From Clostridia bacterium (GTDB taxonomy: Bacteria; Bacillota; Clostridia; Oscillospirales; Acutalibacteraceae), in NCBI GenBank assembly GCA_017480115.1, contig JAFVBH010000030.1, positions 1-48,265 on the forward strand: 48,265 bases of DNA. Direction: 5' to 3'. A program made the position numbers and the translations under genes. Of this stretch, positions 1-8,209 are shown piece after piece (positions within the stretch are counted from its first letter, which is position 1; every line of letters starts with the position of its first letter). The notes beneath the pieces were generated by a model. That model did no database searches. It was not told where the DNA came from and saw only the letters and a program-made list of their open reading frames with translations.

Positions 1-162
1 AAGTGGCAGGTTTATCTCAGCGAAACAATGATAGACGAATACATCGAATTTCGCCCGAATCCCCATGGGGATTCTTTCATTGCCTGCTTTCGCAATTTCA
101 AAATCGCCGAGTTTGACGCCCTCTCCGGCCAGCTTATCGAAAGTCATATCTCTAGGTTGTAA
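1..162 (+). CDS. 3' end of an unrecognised protein (partial)
   Basis: An open frame enters from the left edge and stops at TAA 160-162, giving 53 residues that end in ESHISRL. The composition is mixed polar and aromatic with no membrane segment. I do not recognise the family from this tail, and no start is visible. It is more AT-rich than the genes that follow. The gene body lies outside the window. A chance open frame cannot be excluded. Confidence 0.4.
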   Translation, partial: KWQVYLSETMIDEYIEFRPNPHGDSFIACFRNFKIAEFDALSGQLIESHISRL

Positions 163-214
163 TATATATACCATGTCCTTACACTGGTGTTTACCATGTT
201 TCTCTTGACACACT

Positions 215-267
215 GGGCGTCCCTACAGGATCACGTGACGTTCTTCCTACGATAAAATCAGAATTTA
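215..267. repeat. Decayed partial copy of the dispersed palindromic repeat
   Basis: The segment from GGGCGTCCCTACAGGATC to AATCAGAATTTA matches, with a few substitutions, the right-hand third of the repeats at 11.9-12.15 kb and 41.5-41.84 kb (for example 41788-41839). Only the right end survives. It lies directly before the ispE ribosome site. Confidence 0.6.
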
Positions 268-291
268 CACTTCACCTCGGAGGTTTTCTAT

Positions 292-1182
292 ATGTCCATA
301 ACAAAACGCGCGGCTGGAAAAATCAATCTTTTACTGGATCTGACGGGCACCTTTGCCGACGGTTATCACGGGATCTATACCGTGATGCAGTCGGTGGGCA
401 TTTACGACACGGTCACGGTCGAAACAGCACCGCAGGGGCTCTCACTGACCTGCGATATTGAAAAGTCGCTGCAACAGGTTGACGGTATATTCCCGGCGAT
501 CCCATGTGACGCGCGCAACACCGCTTATCAGGCGGCGCTGCGTTTCGGCGCATATACCGGTATCGAGGTTCGCGCCAATATTCATATTGAGAAATCCATT
601 CCCGGCGGCGCAGGTATGGCAGGCGGCAGCGCCGACGCCGCGGCAGTACTCTGCGCGCTGAATGAATTGTACCGTACCGGTCTGTCCGCGCGGCAGCTCT
701 GCCGAATCGGCGCTAAGGTGGGGGCGGACGTGCCGTTTTGCATTCTTGGCGGCACGCAACTGTGCATGAACATCGGGGAGTTGATGGCGCCGATGCCGCC
801 GTTGACGGGCTATGACGTTGTTTTTGTAAAGCCGAAATGCAGCGTTTCCACAAAGGCGGCGTACGACGCTTTTGACGCGCTGCAAAACGTGCGCCACCCA
901 GCAAAAGAGGCGGCTGTCAATGCCTATATGCGCGGAGATATGGAACAGTTCTTTTCGCTGGCTGCCAATGTCTTTGAGCAGGCGGTGGAAGTGCCCGGCA
1001 GGGCGGAAATCAAGGCGGTCATGCGCGCCTGCGGTTGTGAATTTACCCAGATGACCGGCAGTGGTTCCGTAGTATACGGGCTGTTTGCCGATCCGGGCAA
1101 GGCGCGTGATTGCGTTAAAGCACTGACAAACAGCGGTCGGCATGTCTTTTGCGTGCCGTTGACGGAAAAAGGAATCTTATAA
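292..1182 (+). CDS. ispE: 4-diphosphocytidyl-2-C-methyl-D-erythritol kinase
   Basis: IspE phosphorylates 4-(CDP)-2-C-methyl-D-erythritol with ATP in the cytosolic non-mevalonate (MEP) isoprenoid pathway. The 296 residues are of normal length. Visible signatures are the N-terminal AAGKINL segment with Lys10, the GHMP-kinase glycine-rich ATP loop IPGGAGMAGGSADAA at about 103-117, the GADVPFC motif carrying the catalytic Asp146, and the C-terminal MTGSGS loop. The ATG at 292 is preceded by CGGAGG (278-283), which fixes the start. It appears to be transcribed alone: a repeat remnant lies upstream and a convergent gene follows across a hairpin. Confidence 0.95.
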   Translation: MSITKRAAGKINLLLDLTGTFADGYHGIYTVMQSVGIYDTVTVETAPQGLSLTCDIEKSLQQVDGIFPAIPCDARNTAYQAALRFGAYTGIEVRANIHIEKSIPGGAGMAGGSADAAAVLCALNELYRTGLSARQLCRIGAKVGADVPFCILGGTQLCMNIGELMAPMPPLTGYDVVFVKPKCSVSTKAAYDAFDALQNVRHPAKEAAVNAYMRGDMEQFFSLAANVFEQAVEVPGRAEIKAVMRACGCEFTQMTGSGSVVYGLFADPGKARDCVKALTNSGRHVFCVPLTEKGIL

Positions 1183-1217
1183 CATAACGGAACAACCAAA
1201 CAGCGCAAAAACGCGAA

Positions 1218-1250
1218 GACGGTACAAGCATTTCAACTGCTTGTACCGTC
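1218..1250. terminator. 13-bp stem-loop between convergent genes
   Basis: GACGGTACAAGCA (1218-1230) and TGCTTGTACCGTC (1238-1250) form a perfect 13-bp stem with a 7-nt loop. Read on the minus strand the stem is followed by TTCGCGTTTTT, so it probably ends the pseudokinase transcript. On the plus strand the downstream T content is weaker, but it may also end ispE. Confidence 0.6.
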
Positions 1251-1344
1251 ATATTATCTTCTCTTGTGCCTTGCGCTCAGATTGGCGCCGGGCGCACACA
1301 AACCGGCGCTATTACTGTATACCGCGTGCAACGGTTCTTTTATT

Positions 1345-3168
1345 TTATCCGAACAATCCGCTGAGAAGATCGGGGAGCATATTGCCGCCGAGAAATCCGG
1401 CGCCGCCTTCTGACACGGTTGCGTCGGGAGACGTATAATAATGCACAGATTCCGCAACCGTCGTCGCGGGAGGCGCGCCCCATACATTCAGATACACCGT
1501 ATCCCCCTGTTTCAGCGCCGTACCGATCTCCGGGGTGACCGACGCCACGATCCCCTGTGTCCCGGCGCCGTCATTCGCCTTTTCGCTGATCTGCACCACG
1601 AAGCCCAGCGCTTCCAGCTGCGCCTTTGCCTGACTGCCGTCAATTCCCACAACATCGGGGATATTAATGATCTTCGGCCCAAGGCTGACGTAGACGATCA
1701 GCTCCGCGCCGGCAGACGCCTGCGTCCCCGCGGCAAGACTTTGGGCAAACACATAGCCCTGCTCCGCCGCGACGGAATAATCCGCTACGTATACAAGGTT
1801 AAACTGCGAACGCAACGCCGGATCGGACTTGACCGAAACCTCCGTCCTGCCCACAAGATCGGGCACACGGTTGACCGCTTCGGTCTGTTGCGCCGTGGTC
1901 TGCACAGCACTGTTTCGCCCGGAACCGCCGGAAAAGAAAATAAAATATATGCCCACACCCAAAGCGATCACCGCCAACACGGCGAGAAAGGCAATCATCC
2001 CTTTTTTACCGTCAATACCGCTCTCCTGCGGTGCAGGCGCGGCAGCCCGCTTTGCTGCCTCCGCCGCCTGCTGCCCCCGCCGGTCTGGCGCGGGTACGCC
2101 GCCGGTGCGGAAATATTCCGTATTGGAAACGTAGGGTTTACGATCCTGATTCACATAACTGATCTCACTGTAATTATAATGGCTGAGAGGGTAAACTTTT
2201 TTGCGGAACGGCTGCCCTAAAAGTCCCGCCCGCAGTTCCTGCACGTCCGCGCTGCGGTTTTCCGGCTTGGTCTGAAACGCGTCAATCACCGCGTCGATCA
2301 CATGGCGCGGCAGTGTTTCCGCCACGTCGCCCGCAATCACCATGTCGTCCCGGATCGCCCGCTGGGACGCGGCAATGGGGTCCTGTCCCGTCAGGCAACG
2401 GTAAATCACCGACGCCAGCGCGTAAACGTCTGTCCATGTCCCCGGACGCTGACGCATACCATATTGCTCCAGCGCAGCATACCCGTCATACAGCATGGCA
2501 TTCAGATCCGCGACGGCGCAGCGCGCCTGCAAGATACAAAAGCCGCCGATGTAAAACCGTCCGTCCGGCGCCACCAGCACCGTTTCCGGCGAGATGCCGC
2601 CGTGGATCACACCTGCGGTATGTAAGGTCTCCACGGTGGACAGCAACGGCAGCAGCACCGGCCGCAGCATATCCCATGACATACGCCGGTCGGGCAAAGC
2701 ATACAGGTATTCGTCCAGCGTCATACAGTCGTGATATTCCAGCACGGCATACAGTGTTCCGTAATCGCTGACCACCTCCCGCGTGGGCAGCAAGGACGAC
2801 AGTCCCCGCAGCTTAATCAGCTTATCCCATAATTTCAAAAATTCGGCGCGGCAGTCACCAAACACCGTTTCACAACCGCTTAACACATGAATATCCGTCT
2901 GAAAATCCTCGCGGGACATGATCGCGTCGGCAAAAAATTCCCGCACATAGACCGGTCGGTCCGCGTCCAGATCATACGCAATATAGGTCGTGCCGTCGCC
3001 GCCGGCGGATACCTTTCTTCCGATTACATATCTGCCGCCGACGTCCACACCCTGCGGAAGATACGGCGCGCGCTGCACCTCTCCGCGATGCCAGCCGCAG
3101 TGGGGACACGTCCCCGCGCCGCCGATGTCGCGCATACAGCCGAGACATAAGTTTTCAGTCACTGACAA
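1345..3168 (-). CDS. Zinc-ribbon / protein pseudokinase / PASTA-domain membrane protein
   Basis: About 607 residues. Order: an N-terminal CxxC...CxxC zinc ribbon (CLGC, CPHC), a protein-kinase fold to about residue 320, a basic linker, one membrane helix near 390-413, then two PASTA-like domains (about 433-497 and 500-565) outside the cell. PASTA domains usually bind peptidoglycan or muropeptides. Active-site residues appear lost: VAIK reads VYVRE (Lys to Arg), HRD reads HGG, and the DFG position reads GFC. Phosphotransfer is therefore unlikely; a scaffold or sensor role is inferred. Start: AGGTGATC (3172-3179) suits a TTG start at 3168 (SVTENLCLGC); a GTG at 3177 is the alternative. Convergent with ispE. 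Confidence 0.85.
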   Translation of the reverse strand: MSVTENLCLGCMRDIGGAGTCPHCGWHRGEVQRAPYLPQGVDVGGRYVIGRKVSAGGDGTTYIAYDLDADRPVYVREFFADAIMSREDFQTDIHVLSGCETVFGDCRAEFLKLWDKLIKLRGLSSLLPTREVVSDYGTLYAVLEYHDCMTLDEYLYALPDRRMSWDMLRPVLLPLLSTVETLHTAGVIHGGISPETVLVAPDGRFYIGGFCILQARCAVADLNAMLYDGYAALEQYGMRQRPGTWTDVYALASVIYRCLTGQDPIAASQRAIRDDMVIAGDVAETLPRHVIDAVIDAFQTKPENRSADVQELRAGLLGQPFRKKVYPLSHYNYSEISYVNQDRKPYVSNTEYFRTGGVPAPDRRGQQAAEAAKRAAAPAPQESGIDGKKGMIAFLAVLAVIALGVGIYFIFFSGGSGRNSAVQTTAQQTEAVNRVPDLVGRTEVSVKSDPALRSQFNLVYVADYSVAAEQGYVFAQSLAAGTQASAGAELIVYVSLGPKIINIPDVVGIDGSQAKAQLEALGFVVQISEKANDGAGTQGIVASVTPEIGTALKQGDTVYLNVWGAPPATTVAESVHYYTSPDATVSEGGAGFLGGNMLPDLLSGLFG

Positions 3169-3240
3169 TGAGATCACCTGCTTTTCGGTAGGTTATAGTA
3201 ACACGTTCAGTGTTGGGGATATGCGCTGCACTTCCGTCTG

Positions 3241-4482
3241 TCAGTCCGGAAGCTTCTCCAAGCCCGCCGCCGCACGCAGCAGCAGTCTTGCGTCCTGAGA
3301 GTTGACTCTGCTGTCGCCGTTCACATCGCCGGCGCGCAGATCGTCCTCGTGCTCAATCATCTCCAAATGAGCGCTGTGCCGCAGCGCGACGCGGGCGTCG
3401 GTGGAGTTCACCTTTCCGTCGTTGTTCACATCGCCCATTTTAAAGGGATATGCCAATCGGTCCCACACCAAACGGAACGCGGCAAAATAACCGTTACCGT
3501 CGGGATTGCGAGCATAATTATAGATACGCTTGGAGGTTTTGGAGTAGGTTTTTAAAATTTCCTGCTCCGCAGCCGCATCTTCATTTTCCTCATGGGAAAC
3601 ATAAATAACAAAATCCGCTTTCTGCGCGGGCGTATACGCGTTGTCCTTCCTGACCAAAGAAAAGCCCAGCGCATAAGCGCCGACCATTTCCAGCGTATCC
3701 GGTACGCGAATCCCGTCCAACGACGCGCAGTTGGCAAACGCGTTGGCGCCGATGGCGATCAGCCCCTGCCCCAGATCCACGGTCCCCGACAGCGACACGC
3801 AGTTATAAAACGCGTTGTCTCCGATGGTTTCCAGCGAATCCGGCAGCACGGAAATGCTGTCGCCGTGCAGTTCCGTCAGCTTGCCGCAATCATTAAAGGC
3901 GCTCTTACCGATGGAAGTAATTTCGCCGTTGATGGCGATCGTCTCCAGCGCGGTGCATTTATAAAAGGCGTAATCCCGAATCTCCGTCACCGAAGCGGGC
4001 AGCGTTACATTGACGATCTCATTTTTCTCAAACGCTCCGTAATTGACGATTTTCACGGTATTGGGCACGGTCACGTTTTTTTTATTGCCCACGTAATTAA
4101 TGAGCATACCGTTTACAATGACAAAGCCGTCTTTATCCCCCGCAGCCGCGCTGTCAAACCATGCGGTACCTGCCAATGCGCGGTCGCCGATATAGGTGAT
4201 CCCCGCGGGAATGTTCACCGCGGTAATCTCACTGTGGGGCTTATTCTCCCCGTCCAATTTTCCGAAAGCGTTCTCCTCGATACCGGTCACGGGATACCCG
4301 CCCAAGGATACCGGCAGCGTCACCGTCGGATTGCCGGAGCCAAGGTAGCGAACAATCACGGCATTGCCGTCCCGCACCTCGTATTCATACATGCCGTCCT
4401 CGGCAGCCAATGCCGCCGGCATCAGGCTGCACAGCAGCAGTACCAGCAGCACCGCAACCGACCTGTACCATAATTTTTTCAT
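3241..4482 (-). CDS. Secreted BspA-type leucine-rich repeat protein with type I dockerin
   Basis: 413 residues. A signal peptide (MKKLWYRS, hydrophobic core, cleavage near ALA-AE) is followed by BspA-like LRR_5 repeats of the kind ITSIGKSAFNDCGKL and ETIGDNAFYNCVSL. The C-terminus has two calcium-binding dockerin segments, GDVNNDGKVNSTDA and GDVNGDSRVNSQDA, each followed by a helix (VALR, LLLR). Dockerins dock onto cohesins of scaffoldins, so the protein is probably displayed on a cell-surface complex. BspA repeats often mediate adhesion. An earlier ATG at 4506 would place the GGAGGGG ribosome site inside the gene, so 4482 is preferred. The ligand is unknown. Confidence 0.88.
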   Translation of the reverse strand: MKKLWYRSVAVLLVLLLCSLMPAALAAEDGMYEYEVRDGNAVIVRYLGSGNPTVTLPVSLGGYPVTGIEENAFGKLDGENKPHSEITAVNIPAGITYIGDRALAGTAWFDSAAAGDKDGFVIVNGMLINYVGNKKNVTVPNTVKIVNYGAFEKNEIVNVTLPASVTEIRDYAFYKCTALETIAINGEITSIGKSAFNDCGKLTELHGDSISVLPDSLETIGDNAFYNCVSLSGTVDLGQGLIAIGANAFANCASLDGIRVPDTLEMVGAYALGFSLVRKDNAYTPAQKADFVIYVSHEENEDAAAEQEILKTYSKTSKRIYNYARNPDGNGYFAAFRLVWDRLAYPFKMGDVNNDGKVNSTDARVALRHSAHLEMIEHEDDLRAGDVNGDSRVNSQDARLLLRAAAGLEKLPD

Positions 4483-4537
4483 TCCAACACCCCTCCGAAA
4501 TTTCATTCAAAACAGTTATATTGTTCCCGCGCGAAAA

Positions 4538-5398
4538 CTATGCCTGCTCCTCCGTATGCTCTCCCCGATCGTCTCCGGCGGGCTGCGCGCCGCGGATCAC
4601 CTTGATCTCCTTTCTGTTATAAGAAACGTCGGCGCCGTCGTTATTGCCGTCCAAATGGATTTTTAAATTCCCTGTCAATAAGTTTACATCTGTCACGCGG
4701 CCTCTGCCCTCCGGCGTTTTGACCACGGAGCCCACATTGGGCGTGATTTTCAACAAATGCTCATAGGCGTTCTGCTCATATTTCAGGCAGCACATCAATC
4801 TGCCGCAGGCGCCGCTGATTTTGGTCGGGTTCAGGGAAAGCCCCTGCTCCTTTGCCATTTTAATGGAAACGGGCTGAAAATCATTCAAAAACTGCCCGCA
4901 GCAGAACGGTCTGCCGCAAATGCTGATACCGCCCAGCTTTTTACATTCGTCCCGCACACCGATCTGCCGAAGCTCGATGCGCACGCGAAACACGCCCGCC
5001 AAATCCTTGACCAGCTCACGAAAATCCACGCGGGTGGGCGCTGTATAGAAGAACAGGATTTTACTGTTATCAAACGTATACTCCACGTTCACAAGCTTCA
5101 TATTCAGCTTATGCTCCGCAATCTTTTTCAACGCAATGTCAAAGGCGCGCTTTTCTTTTTCCGCATTCTGCCGCAGCGTTTCAAAATCCGCGTCGTTCGC
5201 CTTACGAATGATCGGTTTCAGCGGCTGCACGATCTCCTCCTCGGGAATATCGGTATTCGCCATGGCGATCTCGCCGCATTCCACGCCGCGCGCAGTCTCC
5301 ACTATTACTTTATCATTTTTCACAAAATCAATTCCCGTGGGATCGAAATAATAAATTTTACCAACCTCACGAAATCTGACGCCAACAACTTCAGCCAT
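4538..5398 (-). CDS. ricT: PSP1-domain protein RicT (YaaT)
   Basis: 286 residues with the PSP1 fold of B. subtilis YaaT/RicT, part of the RicA-RicF-RicT (Y-complex) iron-sulfur complex that helps RNase Y process mRNA and affects sporulation and competence. The family cysteines are present: Cys152, Cys161, Cys166, Cys167, Cys198, Cys203 and Cys204, in GGISICGRPFCCGQFL and GACGRLMCCLKYE. It lies 48 nt downstream of holB on the same strand, the conserved Firmicutes holB-yaaT order. No ricA or ricF is visible here. Confidence 0.93.
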   Translation of the reverse strand: MAEVVGVRFREVGKIYYFDPTGIDFVKNDKVIVETARGVECGEIAMANTDIPEEEIVQPLKPIIRKANDADFETLRQNAEKEKRAFDIALKKIAEHKLNMKLVNVEYTFDNSKILFFYTAPTRVDFRELVKDLAGVFRVRIELRQIGVRDECKKLGGISICGRPFCCGQFLNDFQPVSIKMAKEQGLSLNPTKISGACGRLMCCLKYEQNAYEHLLKITPNVGSVVKTPEGRGRVTDVNLLTGNLKIHLDGNNDGADVSYNRKEIKVIRGAQPAGDDRGEHTEEQA

Positions 5399-5446
5399 TT
5401 ATAAGTTCCCTTCCGAATCTATTCAAGATAAAATCTGTTAAATTTT

Positions 5447-6307
5447 TCATTCCGCAAACATGCCGGAGGAAAATAAATACAGCAGCAAATTCGCGTTGCC
5501 GTTCCTCGCCGCCGCCTGTATGACGGTCTCCAGCGCGGCGCGCATTTGCAACAGCCGAGGAACGGAATATGTTCCCGCCAGCGTTGCCGCCGCGTCGGGC
5601 ATGCCCGAAAGTCCCTCCGCGCCGGTCATGGCGTCCCGCAAAACGAGCCGCAGCTTTTCGGCGCACCGGGTAATATTGTTTCTGTCCTTCGCCAGCGGCG
5701 CGATCGCCGCCGCCAAAGCAAATTCGTCCTTTGCCGTCAATGCGGCAACCGCCCGGGTACAAACGTCCTCCAGCTTTTTTTCCGTTTTTGAGGACAGCGT
5801 CTGCGCCGCCTCCGCGCCCAGATTGATCTCATACAGCCGGGATAAGACCGTGGGCAGCAGCGTGGCGCGCACCTCGGCGGCAAGGATCATGTACACATGC
5901 GTCGGCGGCTCCTCAATGAGCTTTAACAGCGCGTTCTGCCCCTCGGGACGGATTCTGCCGGCCTGCGGAATGATATAGACCCGCGCGATGCCCTCGTTGG
6001 GCAGTCGCTCTGCGGTTTCCTTTATGATTCTGAGATCGTCCAAACGGACGGTAGCGGATTTTCCGCTGCTCTCAATCACACTGACGTCGGGGTGTACCCC
6101 GCCGAGCACCTTGCCGCAGTCCCGGCATTTTCCGCAGGGCTTGGGCGACGAGGTGCATTCGATCATCGCCGCAATGTGGGTTGCGGCGTACCGCCGCGCA
6201 TTGTCCGAACCGCCGGTCAGCAGGATACAGTGCGGGAATCTGCCGGAGGCGGAGATTCTGTCCAGCACCGCAGACGCGGCTTCGGGGAGCAATTTTTTGA
6301 CCGCCAT
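5447..6307 (-). CDS. holB: DNA polymerase III subunit delta'
   Basis: 286 residues of the clamp-loader AAA+ family, acting with DnaX and HolA to load the beta clamp. The zinc-module cysteines are Cys51, Cys58, Cys61 and Cys64 (CTSSPKPCGKCRDC). The Walker-A position is degenerate (TGGSDNARR), as usual for delta', which does not hydrolyse ATP. The sensor region NALLKLIEEPP is typical. The SRC motif reads SRL, so the arginine is kept and the cysteine is not. A GGAG precedes the ATG at 6307. It forms an operon with ricT downstream. Confidence 0.93.
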   Translation of the reverse strand: MAVKKLLPEAASAVLDRISASGRFPHCILLTGGSDNARRYAATHIAAMIECTSSPKPCGKCRDCGKVLGGVHPDVSVIESSGKSATVRLDDLRIIKETAERLPNEGIARVYIIPQAGRIRPEGQNALLKLIEEPPTHVYMILAAEVRATLLPTVLSRLYEINLGAEAAQTLSSKTEKKLEDVCTRAVAALTAKDEFALAAAIAPLAKDRNNITRCAEKLRLVLRDAMTGAEGLSGMPDAAATLAGTYSVPRLLQMRAALETVIQAAARNGNANLLLYLFSSGMFAE

Positions 6308-6383
6308 GGTTATGCTCCGTCAGGCTGCCCGGCGGCAGGCGCAACAGTTCTGTATTTACAATTACGAATCGTAAAAACAAGCA

Positions 6384-7193
6384 TCATAATTTGTTTCCTT
6401 TCGATGCGTCAAGCAATCCGATATTTCGGTTGATGACCTTTTCTCCCCGCCATGCAAAGGCACGCCCCTCCACGGAATCCCCCGCGATGAAACGGGGTTT
6501 TGCCGTCTCGTAAAACGCCCGTATGGGGGACGGCTGTATATTTCGGTTCATCGGGCAGACCTTCTGACAGATGTCACAGCCCCAGGCGCAGCCCGCAGAC
6601 GTCAGCATTTCGCGTTCCTCTGCGCTCAAATCTTTTTTTTGTTGGCTGATATGGGAAAGGCATTTTCCTTTATTAAACCCATCGCCGCCCAGCACCCCCG
6701 CAGGACAGGCGTTGCCGCATTTGCCGCATTGCAGACAGGGGGACGGCATACGCGCCTGGCAGGGAATCGACAGATCCGTCACGATCTCCCCGATAAAACA
6801 GAAAGAACCGTAGGTATGGTTGATCAGCAAGCCGTTGACACCTTTGTCGCCCAAGCCGGCGCAGGACGCCGTAGGTACCTCCGGAATGGGGGAATTGTCG
6901 CAGAACGGCACAAAGGCATACGCGGGATAACGAGCTTTCAACTGTTCCGCTGCTGCTTGCAGCAGCCCGCCGGCAATGATGTGATAATCCGCCGGTACGG
7001 CATACATGGACACGTTGGAATCCCGATAATAGTCTTCCCCTAAATAATACGGAAACAGCACAACGATCACGGTTTGCGCGTTTTCCGGCAGGCGCGCCAT
7101 GGCGCGGCAGGGGATCAACCGCGCTTTCACAAGGGAGAACGGGCAAAAGCCGTAGGGCAGCGCGCCGAAAATATCGTCGAAATTATAACTCAT
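6384..7193 (-). CDS. Short QueG-like double [4Fe-4S] protein (epoxyqueuosine reductase family)
   Basis: 269 residues, clearly shorter than cobalamin-dependent QueG (about 350-380). Two ferredoxin-like cluster motifs are seen: Cys153-x2-Cys156-x2-Cys159-x3-Cys163-Pro and Cys202-x3-Cys206-x2-Cys209-x3-Cys213-Pro. The segment FCDNSPIPE keeps an Asp (Asp99) where QueG has its catalytic D-T/S-x-P, and AGLGDKGVNGLLI matches QueG's AGLGWIGKNTLLI with changes. The HEAT-repeat tail of long QueG is absent. It may reduce epoxyqueuosine in tRNA or be a related Fe-S reductase of another role. Its ATG overlaps the stop of the transporter gene (ATGA) and no ribosome site is evident, so translation is probably coupled. 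Confidence 0.75.
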   Translation of the reverse strand: MSYNFDDIFGALPYGFCPFSLVKARLIPCRAMARLPENAQTVIVVLFPYYLGEDYYRDSNVSMYAVPADYHIIAGGLLQAAAEQLKARYPAYAFVPFCDNSPIPEVPTASCAGLGDKGVNGLLINHTYGSFCFIGEIVTDLSIPCQARMPSPCLQCGKCGNACPAGVLGGDGFNKGKCLSHISQQKKDLSAEEREMLTSAGCAWGCDICQKVCPMNRNIQPSPIRAFYETAKPRFIAGDSVEGRAFAWRGEKVINRNIGLLDASKGNKL

Positions 7194-8131
7194 ATCTTTG
7201 TATACGCGATCATAAAGGGCATAGTCAGCACCGCCATGAGCGTTCCGAACGCGACAACCTGCGACGCGGCGGCGGTATCTTTATCGTATTTCGCGGCGAA
7301 CATCACCGTATTGGCAGCCGTCGGCGCTGAAGCGGAGATGCCGCACGCGGTCAGCACCGCGCCGGACAGCCCTAAAAATCTGTATGCGGTAATCATAATT
7401 AACGGCATGCAGATCTGCTTGAGCAGCACGATCAGATAATGCTCCTTTTGGGTGAACAGCTTCTTGAAATCCGAATTTGCGATATAGGTACCGAGAATGA
7501 TCATCGCCAAGGGGGAATTCAGGCTAGCCACATACCCAATGGCGTCCGCCAGCGGACCGGGCAGCCGTACGGAAAAAATATACAGCGGCAAACCGATCAG
7601 CACGGCGATCACACCGGGGTTCAGGAGAATGGATTTGATATGGAACGGCGCTTTTTTCCCGTTTTCATCGGTACCGGACATCACGCGCACGCCGTAAGTG
7701 AACGCCATGATGTTATAAGAAACCACCGCTGAGGAACATAGAAACACGCCCTGCGTCCCCACGACCTTTTCCGCAAGGGGCAAACACATATAGCCCATAT
7801 TGCCGAAAATGCTCGCAAATTTATAGACGCTCCCCACCGGCGGCGTGTGCTTTCTGAAAAAGGGCGCGGACAGCGCAATCCCCACAAAATGGGTACACAT
7901 GCCGCAGGCAAAGGCAATGAAGAAATATTTCAGGTTTTCTGCGGTGTATTCCATCGTCAGGAAAGAATTGATAATGACCGACGGCGTCACGGCGTAAAAA
8001 ATCAGATTCGTGGACGCTTTTGCGGTTTTTGCCGTATAAACGCCCAATTTGTCGGTGATAAAGCCTACGGCGGCAAGCAGAAACAGCGTCAGCACCTGAA
8101 TCCCGGAGGCAGCCATATTTTGCAGAAACAT
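7190..8131 (-). CDS. AEC-family (auxin efflux carrier-like) transporter
   Basis: 313 residues, about ten membrane helices, with the family half-repeats: an N-terminal GFITDKLG region, and ISASAPTAANTVMFAAKY in the second half, which matches the conserved AEC stretch near the central helix break. Bacterial AEC members move organic acids such as malate or malonate; the substrate here is not readable. GGAGG sits 7 nt before the ATG at 8131, so the longer frame starting at 8182 is probably not used. It overlaps the downstream QueG-like gene by 4 nt. Confidence 0.85.
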   Translation of the reverse strand: MFLQNMAASGIQVLTLFLLAAVGFITDKLGVYTAKTAKASTNLIFYAVTPSVIINSFLTMEYTAENLKYFFIAFACGMCTHFVGIALSAPFFRKHTPPVGSVYKFASIFGNMGYMCLPLAEKVVGTQGVFLCSSAVVSYNIMAFTYGVRVMSGTDENGKKAPFHIKSILLNPGVIAVLIGLPLYIFSVRLPGPLADAIGYVASLNSPLAMIILGTYIANSDFKKLFTQKEHYLIVLLKQICMPLIMITAYRFLGLSGAVLTACGISASAPTAANTVMFAAKYDKDTAAASQVVAFGTLMAVLTMPFMIAYTKI

Positions 8132-8209
8132 TGTGAAACCTCCGGACGTCCAAACTTCAGTACGCAGAACATCGGAACGCAATGCAATACCGCATCGTTT
8201 CCTTATTCT

